Below are positions 46,600 to 58,881 of a stretch of 64,000 bases of DNA, piece by piece. The translations under genes and the position numbers were made by a program. The stretch is taken from assembly GCA_963969395.1 (NCBI GenBank), contig OZ017797.1:33046001-33110000 (forward strand), read 5' to 3'. The notes under the pieces are model-generated. The model saw only the letters and a list, made by a program, of their open reading frames with translations, was not told the origin of the DNA and searched no databases. The first letter of the stretch is position 1; the number at the start of each line of letters is the position of its first letter. This DNA comes from Pseudoscleropodium purum. Taxonomy: Eukaryota; Streptophyta; Bryopsida; Hypnales; Brachytheciaceae.

Positions 46600-48036
46600 C
46601 AATGCTGAAGGAGAGAGTTGCATACTTTTGAATTGTTAGTGGAGATCAATTACAAATGGTATTAGCGACAATTTCAGCGGATACAAGGGAAGGGAGAAGG
46701 TTCCCACTTGCACACCACTTCTTTCTTTCAAAGTTAACAAACTCTACTCACAAAGACACTAAGAGAGCTATGGCGGCAATGGCATCAAGAATGGTTTCAA
46801 GGTGTGATGTAATGGAATCCCTTGAAGTAGCTAAAATTTTCAAGCACTTATTTAAATAGGTGTATCATGAGCGCAAAACAACCATACAAATAGCATGAAT
46901 TGTGAGCAAGTATTTAAGTTAGGAATTTGCTCAATTTTCTAATGCCTTTGGTGAATCACTTGTAATTGACATACATGATGAAAATAAAGAAATGGTGATA
47001 TTTGTTCAACAAATAGATAGGAAGGTTCCTTCTGTAGCATGAATGATTTCCACGAGGTGATATAAGAGGTTTTGTAACTAACATTGGCAGCTTTGTATAC
47101 AAGTGGTGGTGGCCAAAAGCAATTTGCATTGAAGGATGAGACTTGTTGGAAGGCACAATCATGATTGAAGATGCATCTATCCCTAAAAGAAGGGCCAAAT
47201 TGGCCACTTGAGCACTAGAGAAGGACAACCAACACATGGCATACTATCACCTCTCAAATCCGAGCAACTCTAATTGGAGGAATTCAATATGCTACAAAGA
47301 AGTGACTACATGCTTACAAAAATGCGGAAGGGAGATTGGTGGTAAATTTAGGGGATCAATTAGAAAATGCACCCTTTGTGCATGACTAGCTTCACATTTC
47401 ACAAATTTGAAAAGTCTTGAAGCTACAAATGATGCACTACATGTGCCTCCTACCATGGCGCCAATAGTTGCATTTGAAATAGCAATGGAAGAACTTAGAG
47501 TGGACAATATTCAATTGTTGCAAACCAATGAGTGTTAGGGTATATCTACAATCAATTTAGAGCTCATTCCTACAAAATTTGTGGTTGGATCTTAAAATTT
47601 TATAATATGATGCTAGACAATAGAGGAATGTCAAGTCTTTTTTGGACAATGTGGAGGAAGCTAGGTGTAGTGGGAGGATGATGTGCAATGGTTTAAAGTG
47701 TAGTTTGAAGCTCCAATTGGTTGGCGTAAGATTGTTGTAAGTGGTTGCTACTCCTTGGACTTTATGGCACTAAAAATTGAAGGCTATACAAGACAAAGAA
47801 GGTATTCACTAACATGGTCATCTTTACATGATGGCATCATTGATGATTTTCTAGAAGCTACAAAAGAATGCACTAGCAATTTTAGAAGAGTTCAACACAC
47901 CTCAACAAATGCAGTTGGATCATAGTGACAATGATCAAAATGCTGCCATGTGAAGGAAATTAGCCAAGTATGTAGGAAGGTTTCACCAATGACTTTGTGG
48001 ACTCTAGTTAGATGGCCAAGTTTTGTAATTTCACAA
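46600..48036 (+). other. Possible decayed coding DNA, unidentified
   Basis: Plus-strand frames show protein-like patches such as ISADTREGRRFPLAHHFF, MAAMASRMVSRCDVMESLEV and VIDIHDENKEMVIFVQQIDR separated by stops and frame changes. They lie directly upstream of the piggyBac relic and on the same strand, but match no family that could be recognised. Confidence 0.25.
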
Positions 48037-49215
48037 GTAATGACTGAAATGATTCCAACCTTGACTTTGAATTAGATGATAAAGAAAGTGTCTAGCTATT
48101 GGGTTACAAGTCCCTAAACATGAATTTGTACTAGCACTTCAATATGGGCAATGCTTGTCTCTAGATTGATTACACTCAGACTAAGTATAGCAATGATAAT
48201 TGGGATCAAAATAGAAACATATTAGTTGATGACTACAAAACTTTCAAGGAACTTGAACCTAGTACAATAGTAGATGTAGATTTACTCAAGATATCCAACT
48301 TCCAATTCATTTTTTTGATATTTTTTTAAGATGACATTGTCATAGCTCATTTAGTAGATGAAACCAATAGATATGCAAGATAAAAATCTTTCAAGTATTC
48401 TAAAAAGGCAAATGGTTGAGAGGGGTGGTATAAATGTTACTTGTCATGCCAAGATGAGAGTCTAGCTGGGATGTGTCATCCTCATGGCCATAAAATAGTT
48501 CCCTACCATTTGAGATTATTGGATCAAGGATCTTTTCTATAGATGCCCTATGATTCCAAAAGTTTTGAAATGTGTGCACTTTGAAGCATCATTACATTGT
48601 CTTTATGTGACAAATAGAAACTCTTTACAAATTACTAGGTTGCATGTACAGCTATATTTACAATGTCATTTAGGAGTTACGTAAGTAGGAAGAATAGATA
48701 TAGGTCAAAGTGAACATGGTGTTTTGGACCTCATTTGTAGACTTGAATACCATAAACACATAATGGTGGTAGATAATTTCTTTATACACATCATTATCTT
48801 TATTTTACAAGCTTTTAGATCTTGGTACTTATGCCATAGGAACATTGAAGGGGCCTAAAATTGGGGTACCTTAACTTCTCTTTTGTGCAAATTGAAGAAA
48901 GGTAAACCCCTTCTTTCAACTCTCTTCTTGCTCATTCATCAAGACCATTAGATCACAACAACAATGTGGTTTGACTCCAAGCTTGTTATTTTTTTAGTAC
49001 AAGGGTAGACCATGTGGCATTAGAACCACCTACATGTAGGTGTTAGATGAGTGGTGTTTATGAAGACATTGATACTAGTACACTGCAACAACTAGAATAC
49101 TCTAGAAGTTGATGTGGCAGATCAAATGCATAGAGTTTACAATTGTCGATATCATAGTTACAAATAGTGGTATAATTTATTTTTTAAAATTTTAGATTTT
49201 AGTATATAGAATATG
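48037..49215 (+). pseudogene. piggyBac-type transposase, heavily decayed
   Basis: Patches in the right order on the plus strand match the family. They are an acidic N-terminal stretch (NDSNLDFELDDKE), DDIVIAHLVDETNRYA (about 48333-48376), a GCVILMAIK...DYWIKDLFYRCP block (about 48472-48545), then VLKCVHFEASLHCL. Next come VLDLICRLEYHKHIMVVDNF (about 48722-48780, with the second catalytic Asp), GTYAIGTLKGPK, MWFDSK (third Asp) and DVADQMHRVYNCRYHSYK, ending near WYNLFFKILDFSI. The region that should hold the first catalytic Asp, between about 48620 and 48700, is missing or unreadable. Stops (TAG and TGA near 48500-48512, TAG near 49155) and frame changes are frequent. A TAGGGG-TTAA terminus ends at 50844 and could be the right end of the parent element; the left end was not found. 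It is the natural source of the TTAA elements in this window, but that link is inference. Confidence 0.78.
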
Positions 49216-50570
49216 TAGGTATTGTATACCAAATATATGCAAAGGAGGCATGAAAAATTAGTTTTGAAAAAACGTTTTTATTACAAGGTGGTCCAAGTCC
49301 CATTTGAATCTAGGTTTCTTCTCCCTCAAACTATTTACCTTGATGGCAAGAACCCAAACAATCTACACCTTCCATAATTTCACCAAACCTTAGCTAGGCA
49401 ATGCATCAAATATAGCCAAAAGTAAAAAAAATTATTGCCAAGCCTACATATTTGCCTTTATATGCCACAAATCTTGCTATGAGATTGTTCACAACTTTTG
49501 GAAGTAGGCCATGAGGATCACAACATTGTGACTAATGTATGTTTGTTCCTATTAGATTGGTTGATCAATATTGGTGGCATTGATCTTCTGGCACCAAAAA
49601 TAGTTGCCCTATTGCAAGCATTATTTGTGTAGCATGGAGCTTGGCAAAGCAACATAGCTTTGATGTTTCCAATAGTTGTAGTGACCTTCACAAGGACTCC
49701 ACCCCAACTCAAAGTGACTACCTATTCTTCCTTGATGATGGCTTGCCAACTAGAGTGTAGCATGAGTAATGTTCAACATGGTTGATCCCAAAATGTTGTT
49801 CAAGAAGAAATCCTAAGCATCATTTGATAGGAAGTTTAGATAGACCTATCCTTTTTGTAAACTAAAGCTCTCTTGAATTAGTTCAATTGTTGTGAAGAAT
49901 TGCATTGTTGGAGCCCCAATTTGGTAGGATGAAGTTGTTTGAAACTTTGAGTTGTTTTCTTGAAATACCAATATCAAAATTTTGAATTATATGAGTAATT
50001 GGTGCTCATTCATTTTCTTTAATTGTGACCTCCCTAAGACGATACCATAGTCAATGTCTTGAGCAGAAGATTTTTTTGTTGAAGGCTGTAAAGGGGTCTT
50101 ACAGACAAGGTCTTCATAAATGCGCCATACACATGGATATTGTAGTCGACTATAAACCAACACTAGCTTGGCCCTCTCTTAACCATATTGAGATATTAAA
50201 CAAGACTTGCCTTGAATCTTGCAACTTTTGGACAACATAGAAGTTTGAATTTGTTGACTTTGGAAGAATTTTTTTCCTTCGTTGTTATCTCCACAACCTA
50301 TGTCATATTTGAAGCCCGTATGCATCTACTTCATGCTCTATCCTCTATTAATTTTCAAAGATTCAACATGCTAAAAAATACCCTAGATTTGCGGAATAGC
50401 ATGCTCATCAAATATTATAATTTTGAAATCTACATGGTGGATTCTCTTATAAATTGAAAATCCATTATCATCAAATAATTGGTTTGAAATCTTTAGCAAA
50501 TGAATAGACTTCAAATTATTCCAACTTTTCTAAAATACTTATCAAAATATTTTTCAGGCCAAAAGAAGCA
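49216..50570. other. AT-rich noncoding stretch downstream of the piggyBac relic
   Basis: No recognised product in the short frames (49518-49712, 50025-50457). It may be the 3' part of the piggyBac-bearing element. Confidence 0.3.
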
Positions 50571-50800
50571 TGAAAGTTTCCAGATTGTCAAAAACTTAGG
50601 AACATCGTGGAAATATTGGCACATCAACAATTTGATGTGGTCAAAAGACTAACACATCAAATAATATTATTATTTTTTAATATTTTAATTTTAATTTTAA
50701 TTTTTTAATAATTTATGATTATTTTATATTTTGGCAAGCTATGCACTAGTTCCCAACTTCAGGAACGAACATGAAATGGCCTGAAAATCCTCTAATGTGC
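50571..50800. mobile_element. Possible degenerate copy of the CATTAGAAGA-type family
   Basis: GGAACGAACATGAAATGGCC followed by TCCTCTAATGTG at about 50760-50800 resembles the right arm of the copies at 62605 and 55271, with an AT-rich centre before it. The left end was not located. Confidence 0.3.
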
Positions 50801-51149
50801 AAAAAGCTCCTCACTTACATTGTTTTCTTTGTAATGCATAGGGGTTAAGGAGTTGATTACACCACCAAAAAAGCTTCACTTCTTTACTACAAACAAAATA
50901 TTTACAATAAAATGTCATGCAACTTTCCCAAATAGAAATCACGAAATGGCGCTACACCAATTTATTTTATTAGTGAGTGTAGAAAATTAGTGTCACCTAC
51001 AAAACTTAGTGATGTCGATGAAATTACTTCAATTGTTTTAGGATATATCTTAAAGCTTTCATCTAAGTTTTATTAGGCTAAAGAATTTTCAATTATACAA
51101 CCATAAATTGCAATTTTACATTAGTTGAGATGATTTATAGTACTATTAA

Positions 51150-51700
51150 TTCCTAAAGTACCAAGTAGCATTTTTGGTAGTAAAGCATTTTAGGTCATCC
51201 ATTTATGAATGGAATTTTCATTTTTTTTTTGAAATTTTTACACAACATGTGGGCAAAGAGTAGTTTTACGGCACAACAATTTTTATAACTTTTGACTACA
51301 TAGTTTTCAAGTTATTGTATAATATATAGTTTCTTTAGAGCCATGGCAAATAAAATAGTATTTTTTTAATTTTTTTAATTTTTAATTTTTTTTCTAGATT
51401 TATATATACATGGGAAGCTTTGATTCAATGAGCTAAAAGTGAAGAGGAGTTTTATTTTGCAAGAAGTTATGGAATCTCTATTCTATAATGAAATTTGAAG
51501 TCCTAAATTCAACTCTATTTTCAGTATTTTCAGAAAAAATTAAGTCATGAAATATGGATTGTTTATTGCAACATTCCAACCACTGGAATTGGCGTTTTTT
51601 AATTCTATAACTAATCATTTTCTTAACAATTTAGTATTTTAAATCATTCTTTATTTCTTTCTACTTGCTATTTTTTTTCAAATATGAGATATGAGAAATT
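51150..51700 (+). mobile_element. Truncated TTAA-type element
   Basis: TTAA at 51146-51149 is followed by TTCCTAAAGTACC. The body to about 51690 matches the left half of 37632-38576 (ACACAACATGTGGGCAAAGA, then TTTGACTACATAGTT, then GGAATCTCTATTCTA). The right half is absent or too diverged to follow. Confidence 0.6.
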
Positions 51701-52924
51701 TTTTGTTGAAATTTTTTTAGGTATTTACAAATTATTTCTTCAATATTTTATGGAGGATTGTAAGCTATAGGATCTATACATTTTGAAGCAAAAATTTTGA
51801 AAGATGAAATCTAACCATTTAAGAAGAATTGAAAATACTTCTTTTCGAAATTCAATCATTATGGTCTCACAATTGGTAAGATTTCTTATTTTGAAATTTT
51901 AGAATGGGGTGTGCTCTAACAAGTTAACTAAAGGATTCTACAGTTGGATTTGTTAAAAGATAAATATAAATGAAGACTTTAGCCTTGCTTTAAATACTAA
52001 TGTTTTGAAGCAATTTTAGACCTCTAAAAATGAAAGAACTCTAGAGATTAAGGCATGAGGATTTTGGAATAGTCAATAGACTGTTGTCGAATCAATTTTA
52101 TAGCATATCAACTTCAAAAATTCACTTTAACTATACTTTGGGAGATATACTAATTTTTACATGATGAGCTAAAATTATGGTATTACTTCTTTGTAGAGGC
52201 TTCTAATAGCATTAAAGATGATTTTGAATGGAATGGATGTAGTATATAATTATGTAGAATTTGAAGCTACTAAAGGTTCTCATAATAAGAAATGGAGTGA
52301 ATTTAATCTTTCTTTAAACCTACACAAGAATTTTTGAATATACACTCATATTATAGATTTCTTTGGAGAATTTTATGTAACAAAGTGCTTGTAAATGCCT
52401 TGTTTTTAATTTAGTAACTATTATTTTGTAGTCCTGTGCACAAGAACACTTTTAATTACTTCATGTCAATGTCTAGTATATGTTCAAGCTAGTGAATAAT
52501 TATGCACTAAAGTTATAAGAGAAACTTTCTATCTATAGGATTTTAGGCAAGGAAAGGATAAACAATGTTATAATTTGTTAGTTGGTAATTACTTGAAATT
52601 AACAAAATGAATGCTATTGCTTATGAATTAAGGTAAAATTATTCGTTATTGATATTGTTACAAATGCAAGACCTATGTATTGGATGAATAGCAATAGTTA
52701 ACAAGCATAAGACTTCTCCCAAGGATTTGAAAGAAGGAAATATCTTCTTTCTTTAAATATCTAAGGAAGCTTTAAGTTAAATATGAAGAGCATCATATTG
52801 TTGATACACAAGATGTGGCATAGAAACTTTACAAATAAAATCCTTTTAACCAAGTTAAGGGACTTTTCTACATGTAGAAGATGGCATATAGGGATTCAAC
52901 TAAGGAAGGTCAATAATGTTATGT
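51701..52924. other. AT-rich noncoding stretch
   Basis: No gene or element end recognised. Confidence 0.45.
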
Positions 52925-53480
52925 ATTCTAATAGCTTTTTGTATCTAGATGAAGTTAAAAGTAGATAAAATGGTGTAAAGAAATGATCATAAACCACATG
53001 TGGGAATGAAAGAATTCATATTTAGGTTGAAAAAGTGGAAAATTTGATATAAGCCTACATTCATTGGTCAAGGTTTCAATTGTTGTCATGTATGTAGTTG
53101 AGAATGACAATTCTTGGTAGTCATCACACTAATAGAAGAAAGATTTTATATAAGCCCACATTGATTGGTCAAAGTTTTAATTGCCATCATATAGTTAAGA
53201 ATGATAGATCTTGGTCAATATCACATTGATAGAAGATAGACTCAAATTGAAACAAAAAAGATTCCAATAGTTTTGTTTACACCCTAATGAAGTTTAAAAT
53301 AGGTAAAATATATAATGATTACATACCCAATGGTGGGAATAAAATAGTTAGTATTAGAGTATAGAAGTGGCATATTTGATATAAGCCCACATTTATTGGT
53401 TGCAGTTTCAATTGTTGTTGTAAAATTGAGAATGACAATTCTTGGTAGCCATCTCACTAATAGAAGAGAGAGATTTGATT
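52925..53480. repeat. Tandem duplication, about 338 bp period, with inner repeats
   Basis: A unit starting near 52925 recurs, diverged, from about 53263. Both contain GATGAAGTT or AATGAAGTT, a stretch ending TTTGATATAAGCC, and a block with ATTGGTCAAGGTTTCAATTG and GAGAATGACAATTCTTGGTA. The last block is itself doubled at 53047 and 53149 in the first unit. Confidence 0.6.
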
Positions 53481-53496
53481 ATTATAAAGAGGTTAA

Positions 53497-54439
53497 CCTC
53501 TAAAGGCCAATTGTCTATTAAATGGATAATTGAAAATTTATGCAATTTTCTATGAAGTCAATTTTGTTCTAATGTTCACAAAATTTTGACACAAGATCTA
53601 AACATGTACCCCCTTAATGAAAATATATTTTTTTCCTATTGAGTTCTTAAATCAAAAGTTATGCTACTATGAATTTTTTTTAGCCTAAGCAATTTGGGCA
53701 TCTCTTGCCAAAACTCTCATTGACTTTCAAAATTTGGCATGTATATAAACAATAAAATATGGCTTACAATTGTTAAAAAAACAAATTTTAATTTTCAAAT
53801 CACATTCTAAGAGGAATCAAACTTTGTTAGCTATGTTGGGAGGGAGGGTCAAGAAAAAACATTTTCTTCTAACTTCAAGCCCTATTTGTCTTGTAATCTG
53901 TGAAGTCTAAATTACTGAAATTTTTTCCACATATTCCAAATGTTGTCTCTAACATTTTTCTATTTATATTTCAAATAAAAAATTTCATCATTGCACAAGA
54001 AATCATCCAAAAATGACTAGGTGTTTTCCAATTCAGTTCACCTCTTTGGATTGTAGGGGATTTAGAGTACGTTCGACATCTTAGTTGCACTTAAAATTTT
54101 GCATGAATGAACCTAACATCGTACACATATGGATGACACAAAATTCTAATTTTTGTCTAGAGCAAAAATATTCAGTCATAGAGGCTCGAAGTCGGTGACC
54201 CTATTTTGCAGGAATAAAAATTTAAGAAGTTTTTGTCTCACTTCAAATGTTATAATCTTTCAATCCATGTGGTCAAATGGGCTGAAATTTTTCCACATAT
54301 AGACTTACTTGTTTACTACACTTTTGTACAATTGAAATTCCCAAAAGAAGTTTTGATTTTGGATTTTGGACAACGCATCCAAAATTGGCAGTTTTGGACT
54401 TCAATTTCCTCCCCCAAAATACCTTCCTACCTTTAGGGG
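53497..54439 (+). mobile_element. TTAA-flanked nonautonomous element (piggyBac type), 943 bp
   Basis: TTAA at 53493-53496 is followed by CCTCTAAAGGCC, and CTACCTTTAGGGG is followed by TTAA at 54440-54443. It is the cleanest long copy. Its right half matches 37632-38576, and its left half matches the short copy 58314-58881. The frame 54233-54436 is not a gene. Confidence 0.85.
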
Positions 54440-54443
54440 TTAA

Positions 54444-55270
54444 AAAGGATAACAGTCATTCCTCCTGTTGTTCTACAATAAGGAGCTACATGTTTTTGCT
54501 TTGATCACCTATAAATACATCTGTATCTAATTTTTTTTTTTATGTTGATTTTTTCTGGGGGAAAAAATTTGAGTATTGATTTCCTCCAATTTGTCTTGTT
54601 CTACTTCCACCCAAAAGGCTGACCTTAAAAATACTGTATCATGTGGAATGAACAATATGACAACACACTGTCTGACCGGGCCATTTGAACTTTAATCAAA
54701 CAGTTGGGAATTGGAAATTGAACAATGATCATTGAACATGATCCCCAATATGACAAACCTGAGACAAATTTTGACTCCGGCAGGAAAGTTCCTGGGAAGA
54801 GACTCTCAATGCCCAGCCAAGGCAAGAATGTTGTGAACGAATCAGTTCAAGCCAGTTGGAGCACAAAATTAAAATATACGAAGTTAGACTTGAAGTTGGC
54901 ATTTTGTTCAACTGATTAGCCTTGTCTCAAGCTCCTCATATCATGAACAAGTCAGGAAAAAAAGAAGTTATAGTTATAGTATAATTGATCAGTGTGCTTT
55001 TCCAGCCAGAGAGTCCATCAATATAAAGAACAACAGATTATCATTATTATTTCTTCAGTTTCTTTACAAAAAATCATACAATGACAATGAGGAAATGAAT
55101 TAAAACTCTTTTGTTTTGAGTATTACTGGTACTACTCCATCACCTGACACTAGCTGCAGCACGTGGAACAGCAACAACAATTTTTTTTCTTTTCATTACA
55201 CGTAAGCTTATCTTACACTAAGTTAGAGTTAACCATAAAGGTCATCCTTAGTTCAATGGTGTCGAAAGGA
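54444..55270. other. Unassigned noncoding stretch
   Basis: Nothing recognised. Short overlapping frames at 54625-54919 have no motifs. Confidence 0.4.
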
Positions 55271-55552
55271 AGGTGCATTAGAAGAGTTTTGGGGGTCCAG
55301 AAGCCTGTTTCGGGCCTGATCCCCCACAGCTGTTCCCCTCAGTGAGGGGAATGGCCCGCTGTCAGAATTTTTTTTTTCATAAAAATAAATAAATAAATAA
55401 ATAAATATAGTTTTTAAACGAAAAATTAATTAATTTTGTCAATGATATGGCAGAGTCTCGGCCACATCAGATCGCTGCGCCGAACCTGTTTTCTGCATTC
55501 ACAGGCTGTGATAACTCACATGCATCCAAAGGCCCCAAAAATCTTCTAATGT
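55271..55552. mobile_element. Miniature inverted-repeat element of an unclassified family, copy 2
   Basis: The left end is GCATTAGAAGAGTTTTGGGG and the reversed right end is ACATTAGAAGATTTTTGGGG, a near-perfect inverted repeat. The left arm (CCTGTTTCGGGCCTGATCCC) is the reverse of the right arm of 62605-62837. An (AAAT)n tract at about 55382-55405 lies in the centre. No clear target-site duplication was seen. Confidence 0.7.
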
Positions 55553-57122
55553 AATTAAGAATAGTACTCTCTAACAGGGCTTTTTTTTGGAACAGTGTCC
55601 CCCTTGCTGACTTCACTACAGAGGCCAGTTTTTGGAGGAAGGAAGCCAGAGAGGTGAGATTTCTGACAGTCTGGTGAAATTTTGCCAAAAAAAGAAGCTC
55701 TGCGCTCTAACTTACAACAGAAACACAACACCAAACTCCATCAGATCCTCACTGTGTGTCCAGTTTTAGTGCTCCCAGAAGTTTTGTCATCCTGTGTAGG
55801 TACAATTTTCTTTCAGTTTTTCTTTTTCCAGGTTTTTGAAACAAATGGAGGACAAAACAGAGAACTGAAGGGCAAATCCTTGGTCCTGTAATTTTTTCTC
55901 AAACTCCAACTCTTTGCCCGGCATTGCACACACTTCACAACGAACTCTATCAATAGTGTGTGATAATATTCGGAAAAAAAGAGTGAAAATATATTCAAAT
56001 AAAAGTTCAAATCGAAGAGGAAAAAGAGTACCGGTATCAATCATATGGTTCAGCTGCTGGCTCTCTGGCTTTAATCCCCCCTTTTTCTTTCCGATTTCCA
56101 ATACTGCTACAGCAGGTAACGAAATTCCTCATCTCACACAGTTATGGTGACATGCTAAAACACAGAGTCCGGCTCCTGGGAATTATTGTAAAACTCTCGA
56201 CGCCTCCTATCGACGCCTAACGTATACCACAACATTTCTATTTGGCCAGACCCCCAGCCTGTACATAACATAACATAAGCCAAACAGAAGGGGCTCACTC
56301 TGCAGAAAAAAGCCAAAAATTTCCAGATCACACTAATTTGTTGATTTCACATGCTGTTTATGATGGACACACATATGGCGGTTTCAGCAATGGGAAGTTT
56401 GTTTGCTCAAGATTCTGAGATGGTTACTAATTAAATAATTAATTAAGTTGAAATAGAGGCTAAGTTCGTACTCGTAGTCTCGTGTACGAATGTAGTTGTG
56501 CTCCAAATGATACCCGTAGTGTTACAAATTATCCTCCTTAGTAGCGATCGGTACTATTGGCTAGGGCCCTTTTTATCCAGGACAATATAAAAGCCCTGAG
56601 CTTAACGAACTGATGTTGGAGGTGAACTTTTTGTACACTGGGATAAAATTCAAGATTCATCAGCCAATCATGGCAGGAGGATCCTGTGCGCCGCAAATGA
56701 ACCCGGCTTTTTATTTTTGTCGCCTTCGTTGGCGTATTATTAACTAAGCTCATGGATAGTTCGTTTCTGTTCATTTGAAACAGTAAAGTAAGTTAACAAA
56801 CCCATGTGGAAAATCTAGGAGACTGAACAAATGTGACAAACAAAGCATACGTAATTTACGGGAACCTGTGCGTGCCTAAGGGGGGAAATTTCAAAAAGTT
56901 ATGACATTAATTGGTGGGGAGGGCATGTTGCTATTTGGAGGGAAATACTACTGTAGCTGATCTCAAGAAGTTGTTGTTTTGTATTTTTTTTCAGTAAAAT
57001 AAAATCTGTAATATTGGAAAAAAAAACATATTGGGAAGGTTAATATTATTATATAGTATTATAGTGCACTTATTTCACCATCTCCACTCTTTTCTATTGG
57101 TCAATCAAAACTTTCAATTCAA
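55553..57122. other. Unassigned stretch, less AT-rich than average
   Basis: Open frames occur on both strands (for example 55787-56101 minus and 55914-56150 plus), but none has a recognised motif and they overlap. No gene is supported. Confidence 0.4.
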
Positions 57123-58048
57123 CCTTTGAAGGTTTTTGACTATGTTTCCACCAAAAACACTCCAAAACTGTCATTTCTAATATAAGTACCAAATTTTAGA
57201 GAAACAAAAAACGTTTTTGGAAATATGAAACTATAGGATCTTGTATTATGTTGCTTTGAGATGTGGAAAAAAAATTCAGAATTTTCCACTATGTAGATTG
57301 CAAGATATTAGTATTTGAATTGACAAAAATAATTGGGGGGGGGGGGGGCCCTTTGAAAAATTAGACAATTGCACTTATAAAGGTCACATTTGTATGAAAA
57401 AAATGTCTAAAATGGTGGTGCTTATTTGACTTAATTCTTCAAGTAAAGTTGGATACATGCTTGAGAAATTTCAAATCATTTTAAACTATACAACATATAG
57501 GAAAAAAATAGTATATAAGAAGAAGTAGAAAATGATTCAAAATACTAAATTGTTAAGAATTTTGTTATGGAATTGGTTGTGATGTCTTAATAAACAATCT
57601 ACACCCAATGATTTTATTTTTTTCAAAAAATATTGAAATTTGAGTTAAGTAAAGGACTTCAAAATTTATTTTAGAGTAGATAATCCATAATTGCCTACAA
57701 ACTAAAACTCCTCGTAACTTTTATCATATTAATCAAAATGGAATGATTCAAAACTTTCCATGCCTACATAAATCTATAAATTAATTTCAAATTTTGATTT
57801 TTTGAAAAAAAGATATTTAACAAAAAAATTTAGCACTATCCAACTTGCCTATTGAGCAAAAAAATTACATATCATACAATAAATTTTTAACTGTGTAGTT
57901 AAAAGTTATAAAAATTATTGTACTTTAAAGCTACTTCATGGGCACATGTTGCGCGAAAAATCCAAAAAATAAAAATAAAAATTTTGTTTGTAGTAAGCTA
58001 CCCCAAATTACTATGTTGCCAAAAAATCACTATTTGGTCCTTTTGAGG
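57123..58048 (-). mobile_element. TTAA-type nonautonomous element, diverged
   Basis: The left end, after TTCAA, is CCTTTGAAGGTTTTTGACTA and matches the reversed right end of 37632-38576. The right end TTTTGAGG is followed by TTAC. The 926 bp body matches that copy in reverse throughout. A run of about 13 G at 57336-57349 interrupts it. Confidence 0.72.
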
Positions 58049-58313
58049 TTACAAAAAATTCCAAATGAATGCAGAGGGTGTGTCAATATTAATAATAATT
58101 AATCTCTTACATGATGAGGTTGAAGTTGTACTCTAAAAATTACTCGAAATTGAAGATTTCAAAAATATCCAAATCTATAAAAAAATTCTATCAAGGAAGA
58201 TACCATGTAGATATACATAAAAGGTTTTAGACCTATATAGACATTTCTATGTATATACCAAATGCATCTATCTACTATCATGATTTGAATGGCAAACATG
58301 TGTGGACCTTGAA
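58049..58313. other. Short spacer between two TTAA-type elements
   Basis: Nothing recognised. Confidence 0.4.
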
Positions 58314-58881
58314 CCTCCAAAGGACCAAGTGTATGTTTAATGTGTATAAAGAAAACTTAGGTAGGTTCATATGAAGTCAATTTTGGTCAGATGATTACAA
58401 AATTTTGACATAAGTTGTAAACATGTCCCCCTTTGTGGAGACATAATTTTTTTAATTGGGATTGTGGATCAAAATTTATATTGTCCTAAACTTTTGGGAC
58501 ATTTTGGACAATTTTGAGCAACATATAAAACTCTCTTCCTATAATTTTGAAATTAGGTAGGTATGTAATTTATATGATAGAAGATGTTGCTTTAATAAAA
58601 TAACTAAGTGTAGTGTAGAAATCTCACTCTAGAAAGAGTTTAAGTCTACCAGCTTTGTCAAGCAAGGTCAAGAAAAGGTCTAACTTCAAACATTATAATT
58701 CTTTCAATCCATGTGCTCAAAGTTTCTAAAATTGTTTTTAAACATTCTCATGTTAGTCTAGTACAAATTTGTATGGTTGAATTTTATTTATTTCAAAAAA
58801 AAAATATCAATTTTTCTCACTACCCTAAAAAGTGACAATTTCCAACAATTTATATCCAAAATGAGCCTCAATCCTTTAGGG
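58314..58881 (+). mobile_element. TTAA-type element, internally shortened
   Basis: After TGAA the left end is CCTCCAAAGGACC, and the right end is CCTTTAGGG followed by ATTT. The sequence follows 53497-54439 at both ends but lacks part of the middle, leaving 568 bp. Both flanks have drifted from TTAA. Confidence 0.6.

Noticed and set aside
55235..55372. A SINE-like reading (A box TAGTTCAATGG and a T-rich tail)
   Set aside because: Most of the stretch is explained by the left arm of the CATTAGAAGA-type element, the B box is poor and the T-run belongs to that element's AT-rich centre.
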